From NCBI GenBank assembly GCA_002699695.2, contig PACC02000080.1, positions 1 through 62,882 on the forward strand: a stretch of 62,882 nt of DNA. The letters run 5' to 3'. Positions within the stretch are counted from its first letter, which is position 1. Each line of letters opens with the position of its first letter. The notes under the pieces are model-generated. The model saw nothing but the letters and a program-made list of their open reading frames with translations, did no database searches and had not been told where the DNA came from. The position numbers and the translations under genes are program-made. This DNA comes from Paracoccaceae bacterium (lineage in GTDB: Bacteria; Pseudomonadota; Alphaproteobacteria; Rhodobacterales; Rhodobacteraceae). Below are positions 55,992 through 62,882 of the stretch, piece after piece.

Positions 55992-57230
55992 CTATTCTTT
56001 TTGTTTTCTATCGCTGTTATTAGCCAGTTTTAAAATAGCATTCGACAAAAGCGCTAAGTCTTCCCGTAGCTCTGTTAGATTTTCCTGTCTCCCAGAAGCT
56101 AACTCATCAAAAATCTTTGCCAACTGTACATCAATATTCCTAATCCTAGCCCTAAACTCAGTATCAGAATTATTTTCTATCTCTATATAACTTCTAATTA
56201 GAGTTACTAGATTTTCTTGATTTTCAATCAAAGAACCTAAATTCACTGACCCATCAATTTGTTGGTCTAGAAATTTACTTTCCTTAGTTCCAAAATTTGA
56301 AATTCTCGACTCAATTGTCTTTATTAACTCACCTACTTTAATTTGGGTATTGACTGCATGTGCCTCATGATTTTGTAACAAGTCGACCAGATATCCCATT
56401 TTCTTATTAAAAAACATTTCTTGAGATTTTGAGCTTCCTATTTCTTCAATGACTTGATCAGATTCATATGAACTTTGTCCTATCTTACTTATCGACGAAA
56501 GCCATTCTTCCAGCTCCATATAAAAGCGATTCTGCCCATGACCCGCAAACAATTCGAGAAGTCCGACCACTAAACTCCCAGCTAAACCAAGTAAGGAGGA
56601 TGCAAATGCAGTTCCCATTCCCCCCAACTGTGATTCTAGTCCGCTCATCAAACCTTCAAAAGCATCTAAGCCAGTTTGTCCTTCTTTTGGAGCAAGAGAT
56701 TTGATTGTTTCAACTACAGCTGGAACGGTGGTTGCCAACCCATAAAAGGTTCCCAACAAACCCAAGAAGATTAGTAAATTCACTATATATCGAGTTATAT
56801 CCCTAACTTCATCTAACCGAGTAGCTACAGAGTCTAGTATTGATCTTGCTGACAAAGCATTGATATTTCTTCGAGATTTCTTGTCGCGTAACAAAGCTTC
56901 CAATGATGCAAGAATTCGGGGCGGTTTTGCAAACTCGTGACCTGGGCGCTCAGAAACAAAGCCTTCAATCCAGTATACTGAACTTACTAAAATATATACC
57001 TGCCAAAAACATGCCAAGACGCCTAAAAGGAACACACTTAGGATAAACCCATTCAAATATGGGGATGATAAGAAAATAGGAGCTACAGCTGGGAATAACA
57101 AATAAGCCACAAGCGAAACAGCGACTAAAACAAGAATCATAAGTCCAGTTTGTCTCGTGGGCTGACTGAATTCTAACGCCCTCTGGTTTTTCAAACTTCC
57201 TCCATAAAAACGATTAAGATCCCAAAACAA
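55992..57230 (-). CDS. MotA/TolQ/ExbB-like proton channel family protein
   Basis: Four hydrophobic segments including LLIFLGLLGTFYGLATTVPAV and GMGTAFASSLLGLAGSLVVGLLELFAG, typical of the MotA/TolQ/ExbB domain; 5 nt upstream of the OmpA-like partner. Confidence 0.9.
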   Translation of the reverse strand: MFWDLNRFYGGSLKNQRALEFSQPTRQTGLMILVLVAVSLVAYLLFPAVAPIFLSSPYLNGFILSVFLLGVLACFWQVYILVSSVYWIEGFVSERPGHEFAKPPRILASLEALLRDKKSRRNINALSARSILDSVATRLDEVRDITRYIVNLLIFLGLLGTFYGLATTVPAVVETIKSLAPKEGQTGLDAFEGLMSGLESQLGGMGTAFASSLLGLAGSLVVGLLELFAGHGQNRFYMELEEWLSSISKIGQSSYESDQVIEEIGSSKSQEMFFNKKMGYLVDLLQNHEAHAVNTQIKVGELIKTIESRISNFGTKESKFLDQQIDGSVNLGSLIENQENLVTLIRSYIEIENNSDTEFRARIRNIDVQLAKIFDELASGRQENLTELREDLALLSNAILKLANNSDRKQKE

Positions 57231-57374
57231 ACTATCTTTTTATTTAGATAATTGAAGATTCTAATACATTATATTAAAAAAAATATCTGTATTCACCAAA
57301 TAATTATTTTCAATTGACACATATATATCTTTTGACACCCAATATATCTCCAAATTTAAAAACCTAAAGCCATT

Positions 57375-58151
57375 ATGTTAAAATTCTCTATAAGCATATT
57401 CTTGATTCTGACAATCCTTGTGACAATTTTTTGGAGAGAAAAAGTATCCAGTCAAGAAAAACTAATAGCAGAACAGTTGAGCAGTAATAGTAAGCTAAAT
57501 TTTGAAATCAGCTATGCTTTAAAAACTAGTGGGTTCCCCAATAGAACCGATACAGAAATTCAAGAACTTGAAATAACAGAAAGGAATCACCAAAATAATT
57601 TCACAGTAAATAGAATTCTAATAATGTCTTTAATCTACAATTCTGACAAATACATTCTTAGTATTAACCCTCCTGTACAACTAAGGATTGACGATAATGT
57701 GTTAGAAGTCCCAAACGGCACCTTAGAGATAAGTATTTCAAAAAAAAAAGGAACATTCACCCTCCATGGGGAAAACCTAATTACTCATATAAATGGAAAA
57801 GATTTGCTAACCATCAAAGATCTAATATTTGCCACAAGATCTCTAAGAAAAAAATCTCCTAAACATCGTGAGCTTTTTATAAAAATTCAGGAGCTTTACT
57901 TTACTAGATTTAACGATGAATCCACGAAAAAGCATAAAAATATAACTTTCACTTTTGTTCTTTCAAAAAATCTCATTGAATTATTAGGCCTCAATAGAAT
58001 ACCCTTTCTTGGAGAAAAAATAACTAGAGCTGGCTCTGCTACTCAGGTTACCGTGGAGGTGCTTAAGACAAACCTTGATATTGAGAAAGACCTTCCTGCA
58101 CTACCATCAGTATTAAGAGAACTCCTTCATTCTTCTCAAGTGTATCCCTAA
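57375..58151 (+). CDS. Probable DUF2125-like envelope protein, single N-terminal TM
   Basis: N-terminal TM (FSISIFLILTILVTIFW) then a soluble beta-rich-looking domain. The DUF2125 assignment rests mostly on position next to the tyrA homologue and weak motif similarity. Confidence 0.55.
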   Translation: MLKFSISIFLILTILVTIFWREKVSSQEKLIAEQLSSNSKLNFEISYALKTSGFPNRTDTEIQELEITERNHQNNFTVNRILIMSLIYNSDKYILSINPPVQLRIDDNVLEVPNGTLEISISKKKGTFTLHGENLITHINGKDLLTIKDLIFATRSLRKKSPKHRELFIKIQELYFTRFNDESTKKHKNITFTFVLSKNLIELLGLNRIPFLGEKITRAGSATQVTVEVLKTNLDIEKDLPALPSVLRELLHSSQVYP

Positions 58152-58211
58152 ATTGAATCGAAATCTTAGTAACTAAAAGTCAGATTAATATAAGAAAAAT
58201 AAAAAACTATT

Positions 58212-59117
58212 TTATCGTCCTTCTCGACCAAAATTTTCCTTAGGTGTGTCTTGACCTGCTTCAATTATGCTACGTCGGACCTTACGGGTTCTTTCAAAGT
58301 ATTCCTGCAAAAATTTACTGTCTTTTCGTCTAATGGCACTCTGCAATGCGAATAGTTCCTCAGTAAATCGACCCAAGATTTCCAAAGCTGCATCTTTATT
58401 ATTAATGAATATGTCTCGCCACATAATAGGATCAGAAGCAGCTAACCTAGTAAAATCACGAAATCCTGCTGCAGAATAATTGATTACTTCTGATTTGGTA
58501 ACCTTTGAAAATTCATCAGCCACACCCACCATTGTAAAAGCTATCAAATGAGGCGCATGAGAAGTTACAGACAAAACTAAATCATGATGATTAGCATCCA
58601 TTTCCTTAACCTGAGCACCTAGTGACTCCCAAAATTCCTTCACCTTCTTAGTTGCCTCAATCGGAGTCTGGGTAGTGGGTGTTAATATGCACCAACGACC
58701 ATTAAATAAGGTTGAAAAACCTGCTTCTGGGCCAGAATTCTCGGTCCCGGCAATAGGATGAGCTGGGACAAAAGGAATTCCTTTTGGGATGATGGTATTT
58801 ATTGTTTTGATAACACTAGACTTAACTGACCCTACATCACTAACCACTACCCCTTTAGCCAGATGGGGAGCAGCTATCCTCATTGTATCTTTCATTGCTC
58901 CAACAGGCACACAAATGATGACCAGATCTGCTTCGGAAACACAGTTCGCCACGGTATCATGTACTTGGCAAAAGCCAATTTTCTTAGCTTTCTTACGGGT
59001 TTTTTCAGACCTGGAAAAGCCTGTTATTTTTATTTCTGGAAACCTCTCTCTTAATGCTAAAGCAATAGAGGATGCGATTAAACCTAATCCCAGTAAGGCA
59101 ACATGTTTAAATGGCAT
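58212..59117 (-). CDS. Prephenate/arogenate dehydrogenase
   Basis: VALLGLGLIASSIALALRERFP; VSDVGSVKSSVIKTI; FVPAHPIAGTENSGPEAGFSTLFNGRWCILTP; SHAPHLIAFTMVG. Confidence 0.93.
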   Translation of the reverse strand: MPFKHVALLGLGLIASSIALALRERFPEIKITGFSRSEKTRKKAKKIGFCQVHDTVANCVSEADLVIICVPVGAMKDTMRIAAPHLAKGVVVSDVGSVKSSVIKTINTIIPKGIPFVPAHPIAGTENSGPEAGFSTLFNGRWCILTPTTQTPIEATKKVKEFWESLGAQVKEMDANHHDLVLSVTSHAPHLIAFTMVGVADEFSKVTKSEVINYSAAGFRDFTRLAASDPIMWRDIFINNKDAALEILGRFTEELFALQSAIRRKDSKFLQEYFERTRKVRRSIIEAGQDTPKENFGREGR

Positions 59118-59337
59118 TTTTTATCCCCATGAAATATATCATCTTACCTATCACCCTCCCTCAATCTTCTACTGTGCCAACACTAATCCCTTTTATAAAT
59201 TGAGGGGTTGAGATACTAAGATTCGATTTTATGCCGAACCTTCTTTATGCATTACTCTTTAGTATTGATTAAAAAAAGTTGAATAGCTCTATATGACTTT
59301 TTAGAAAAAAATGAAATATTAAATTCCTTTAGAAAGG

Positions 59338-61554
59338 TTAGTAGAAGTTTATAGGGTCAACATCAATAGTCAAATATATTGCTTTAGGCGGTTTTCTCTT
59401 CTCTAGAATATTCTTTAACAATGGTTGAATTGAAACTGTCTTGGGCGCCTTTAGTAAAATCCTAACCCGATATTTCTTTCGAATTTTTGATATTCTAGCA
59501 TCAGCAGGTCCATATATTTCCACATCATATTTCTGCAAAGGAAGGATTTCTTTGGTAAGGTCCTTGGCAAAATTCATTGCCGCCTCATGGGTGGAACTTG
59601 AAACAACCAATGCTACCATTCTTCCAAAGGGAGGCACCCTTGCATTTTCCCTTAAATTCTTTTGGGATGTCATAAATCCTTCATCATCATCAGAGCACAG
59701 GGTCTTCATTACTGGATCCTCTGGAAAATAAGTTTGGATACAAGCTTCACCAGAAATTTTAAATCTTCCTGCTCGGCCAATCACCTGCCTCAAAAGCTGA
59801 AAAGTATTTTCTCCTGCTCGAATATCATCTCCTTTTAGTGCTAAATCAACGTCAATTACTCCTACAAAACTTAAGAATGGAAAATTGTGACCTTTCGATA
59901 TGAGCTGAGTACCGATTATTATATCAATTTCCCCGCATGTAATTCTTCTAAAACATTCTTTCAAATGTTCCAGAGATCTATAGTGATCAGAGGAAAGCAG
60001 TTCAATACGCGCATCGGGAAATAATGATCTGGTTTCTTCTTCTATTTTTTCTATACCCGGACCTATTGGTATGTAACTACATTCATTCCGGCATGATGGA
60101 CATATTTTAGGAGATTGATACCTTGCTCCGCAAAGATGACAAAGGAGGGCGCTAAACAATTTGTGTTCTACCAATTTTGCATCACAATTACAACACTTGA
60201 GCATTTGGAAACAACTCTCACAGACCAGTACTGGTGTGTATCCTCGTCGATTCAGAAACAGTAAAGATTGTTGTTTTTTCTTGATTTTCGAACTAATTTT
60301 TTCAACTATTTCTTTTGAGATCCAACTATTTCTTTCACGGTCGCTTGTTCTCAAATCCACTAAACTAATTTTTGGTAAGCTTGCATTTCCAAATCTTTCT
60401 GGAAGACTCTTACCTTCATATTTTCTTTCAAGCACATTCACCCAAGTTTCCAGACTCGGTGTTGCTGAAACTAAAATGACAGTAGCCTGAGAGCAGAATC
60501 CTTTGAGTACGGCCATGTCTCTACCATGATACCTAATACCTTCTTCTTGTTTGTATGAAGAATCATGCTCCTCGTCGACTATAACTAAACCCAAGTTATG
60601 AAAAGGCAAAAAAACTGCTGATCGTGCCCCAAAAACAAGTTTTAATGAACCATCAAGGACAGAATTAAGAATTCTTTTCTTTTCTTTTTTTGAAATTGAG
60701 GAATGCCACTCAGCGAAGCCAGATTTAAATCTTTTTCGTAATCTTTCAACAAATGTCGTCGAAAGACTAATTTCAGGGAAAACTACGAGGACTTGCTGTC
60801 CCAATAATATAGCTTCTGCTATTGCATCCATATATACTTCGGTCTTTCCTGAACCTGTCACTCCTTTAAGCATGGTAGTTGAATAGGATTTAGATTTTAC
60901 TTTTGAACGTAATTCGTTAGAAATTTTTTTCTGGAACTTAGACAAGGTGGTGCTAAATGTTACTTGAACTGTAGCAAAATTATACTTGATGGGAACTAAA
61001 GTTTTAGTTAGCAACCTTTTCTTTTCTAAATCCCTTATTACAGAATCACTTACATTGGATTCAGTTTTCAACTCTAACTTATCTATTGGCTCATCCCTTA
61101 GAGAAGAAAGAACATCTAAGACTCTTTTCCTTTGTGAGGTAAGCCTCACAACTTTCTCTGGGCCAATTTGATAAATGTACTTTGAATAGGATTTCTCTAA
61201 ATTTAAGTTTGGGTTCAAACAAAGCCTTAAGGCCGTATTTAATGGGAAAAGGTAGTACTCGCTACTCTTTTGAAGAAAGTTTCGAACTTCAATCTTTAAA
61301 CTAGGTAAATCAAGTACTTTGCTAATTCTTTTCTTTTTGTAAGAAGTCTTCAATGACTGCCCATTAGACCAAACAACTCCTAAAACAATCTTGCTTTTTA
61401 CAGGTACATTAACAATTGCTCCTAAGGTTACACCACCCTTGGGAACTAGATAGTGAAGGAATTCTGGTCCCCTTTGCGTGGTTACTACAGTTGCTGTGTC
61501 ACCCTCCTCTAAAAACAGTACACTACTATGTTGGAAAGATTTTTTATCAAGCAT
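59338..61554 (-). CDS. priA: Primosomal protein N' (replication restart helicase)
   Basis: LLKGVTGSGKTEVYMDAI; VDEEHDSSYKQEEGIRYHGRDMAV; zinc-binding CESCFQMLKCCNCDAKL...CHLCGARYQSPKICPSCRNE; GTQLISKGHNFPFLSFVGVIDVD. Confidence 0.97.
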   Translation of the reverse strand: MLDKKSFQHSSVLFLEEGDTATVVTTQRGPEFLHYLVPKGGVTLGAIVNVPVKSKIVLGVVWSNGQSLKTSYKKKRISKVLDLPSLKIEVRNFLQKSSEYYLFPLNTALRLCLNPNLNLEKSYSKYIYQIGPEKVVRLTSQRKRVLDVLSSLRDEPIDKLELKTESNVSDSVIRDLEKKRLLTKTLVPIKYNFATVQVTFSTTLSKFQKKISNELRSKVKSKSYSTTMLKGVTGSGKTEVYMDAIAEAILLGQQVLVVFPEISLSTTFVERLRKRFKSGFAEWHSSISKKEKKRILNSVLDGSLKLVFGARSAVFLPFHNLGLVIVDEEHDSSYKQEEGIRYHGRDMAVLKGFCSQATVILVSATPSLETWVNVLERKYEGKSLPERFGNASLPKISLVDLRTSDRERNSWISKEIVEKISSKIKKKQQSLLFLNRRGYTPVLVCESCFQMLKCCNCDAKLVEHKLFSALLCHLCGARYQSPKICPSCRNECSYIPIGPGIEKIEEETRSLFPDARIELLSSDHYRSLEHLKECFRRITCGEIDIIIGTQLISKGHNFPFLSFVGVIDVDLALKGDDIRAGENTFQLLRQVIGRAGRFKISGEACIQTYFPEDPVMKTLCSDDDEGFMTSQKNLRENARVPPFGRMVALVVSSSTHEAAMNFAKDLTKEILPLQKYDVEIYGPADARISKIRKKYRVRILLKAPKTVSIQPLLKNILEKRKPPKAIYLTIDVDPINFY

Positions 61555-61662
61555 AAAAATTTATTTCTATAAACACCATTATAAGGTAGGTTGATCTCAA
61601 ATAACCAAATCAATTCTCAAAATGTACAACGGAACGAACTTGGACTGAAGGGTAAATAAACA

Positions 61663-62316
61663 ATGGATTTTTTTCTAGATTCGGCTGAAACTCAGGAGAT
61701 CTCAAAATTTCATGAATTGGGTATAATTGATGGAGTAACCACAAACCCATCATTAATATACAAGTCTAAAAAACCTTTTCGAGAATTAGTTACTGATATA
61801 TGTGATATTACAAAAGGCCCAGTAAGTGTAGAAGCCATATCCAATTCAAATGAAAAGATGGTCGAAGAAGGTTTCGAACTAGCAAAGATAGCCAGTAACG
61901 TCGTAGTAAAATTGCCAATGACCTGGGAAGGGATTAAAGCTTGTAAAATATTGTCAAAAAATGAAATCCCGGTAAATGTCACTTTGTGTTTTTCGTCTAC
62001 ACAAGCAATATTGGCAGCTAAAGCGGGAGCTACATACGTCAGTCCATTTATAGGCCGTCTAGATGATTCAAATATCGATGGAACTGACCTTATTCGTGAA
62101 ATCAGAACTATTTATACCAATTATGGCTTTACCACAAAAATCTTGGCTGCATCAATTAGAACAAAGAATCATATTACCCAAAGTGCCATTGCAGGTGCGG
62201 ATATCGCTACAATACCGCCAAATCTATTCCATGATTTGGCCAACCACCATCTGACAGATAAAGGTCTGGAAACCTTTAATACTGATTGGGAAAAGTCAGG
62301 TCAGAAAATACTTTGA
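61663..62316 (+). CDS. fsa: Fructose-6-phosphate aldolase / transaldolase-like
   Basis: MDFFLDSAETQEI; DGVTTNPSLIYKS; Schiff-base Lys region VVKLPMTWEGIKA; GATYVSPFIGRLDD; KILAASIRT. Confidence 0.94.
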   Translation: MDFFLDSAETQEISKFHELGIIDGVTTNPSLIYKSKKPFRELVTDICDITKGPVSVEAISNSNEKMVEEGFELAKIASNVVVKLPMTWEGIKACKILSKNEIPVNVTLCFSSTQAILAAKAGATYVSPFIGRLDDSNIDGTDLIREIRTIYTNYGFTTKILAASIRTKNHITQSAIAGADIATIPPNLFHDLANHHLTDKGLETFNTDWEKSGQKIL

Positions 62317-62352
62317 TTTTCCTAATTTAAAACTGAAGATTTTGGAAAGCAA

Positions 62353-62882
62353 ATGATGCCTGCTGAAACAAAAATGCCTGAAAAATTAAGAAAAGCTATT
62401 TTCAATAATCCTGAATGGATCCTACATGATAGCGAGCTACTGAAGCACCTAATTGCCACAGAAAAAAAATATGATTCTGATCGAGTAGTGGATTTACGTG
62501 ATGTTATTGTGCAAAAAACAAATTTAGATCTTGAAAATATTTCAAAATCCCATGATTCCACTATTTCTGCAGCCTATGAAAACTTTTTAGGTGCTTCAAA
62601 TCTACATAGATGCATAATCAATGTCCTTGACCAAAAAACTTTATCGGGCTTTTTAGATGCCCTCGACACGGACATAGCAAAAATCCTACAGGCCTCCGAA
62701 ATTAAATTGTTCATATATGACAATTCATTGCCTGAAGTGGAACATCAAAATTGGAAACCACTAAGCAAACTTCAGATGATAGAATTATTGAAATTAGCAA
62801 AACTATCAACAAAAAATATTGTTTCATTACGTTCTCAAAAAGAAAATGTTCTGAAGGCTAATGACTTAAAATCACAGAATGC
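62353..62882 (+). CDS. DUF484 family protein, C-terminus truncated by window edge
   Basis: Translation from ATG 62353: MMPAETKMPEKLRKAIFNNPEWILHDSELLKHLIATE...; open to the window end; priA-fsa-DUF484 order is common in alphaproteobacteria. The minus-strand ORF 62322-62561 is a shadow. Confidence 0.82.
   Translation, partial: MMPAETKMPEKLRKAIFNNPEWILHDSELLKHLIATEKKYDSDRVVDLRDVIVQKTNLDLENISKSHDSTISAAYENFLGASNLHRCIINVLDQKTLSGFLDALDTDIAKILQASEIKLFIYDNSLPEVEHQNWKPLSKLQMIELLKLAKLSTKNIVSLRSQKENVLKANDLKSQN

Noticed and set aside
54016-57230. Zorya-like (ZorA/ZorB) anti-phage system
   Set aside because: The MotA-like/OmpA-like pair recalls ZorAB, but there is no ZorC/D/E-type effector nearby, the long coiled coil is on the OmpA-side protein rather than the MotA-like one, and neighbours are housekeeping genes (clpA, tyrA-like, priA).
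57740-57749. A10 homopolymer in the DUF2125-like gene as a phase-variation tract
   Set aside because: Poly-A runs are frequent in this AT-rich genome and the frame is intact; no other evidence of contingency-locus behaviour.

Overview
This 62.9 kb window is a low-GC, very densely coding chromosomal segment that looks like a streamlined (probably marine or host-restricted) alphaproteobacterium. The assignment rests on gene content and local order: ispB/ispE/TPR/ETF-QO, rpmI-rplT-pheS-pheT, pyk/DUF1244, dapD-dapE, mce-DUF1467, ubiK/lgt/midA/pgeF, atpHAGDC, priA/fsa/DUF484, and tyrA-like/DUF2125. About 55 credible CDSs are recognisable from protein motifs. Nearly all are housekeeping: isoprenoid and ubiquinone synthesis, translation, central metabolism, lysine, arginine and pyrimidine/purine synthesis, chaperones, F1 ATP synthase, Clp protease and replication restart. 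I saw no CRISPR array, phage or transposon genes, rRNA or tRNA genes, or toxin/defence island. Two DNA-level regulatory features stand out: a near-perfect CIRCE (HrcA) operator upstream of groES-groEL, and a symmetric hairpin with flanking A/T tracts (bidirectional terminator) between purK and groEL. The most interesting locus is a MotA/ExbB-like plus long-coiled-coil MotB/OmpA-like pair (54016-57230), a putative ion-driven envelope motor of unassigned function. I do not see convincing evidence for a wholly new system. The remaining findings are modest and labelled as such.
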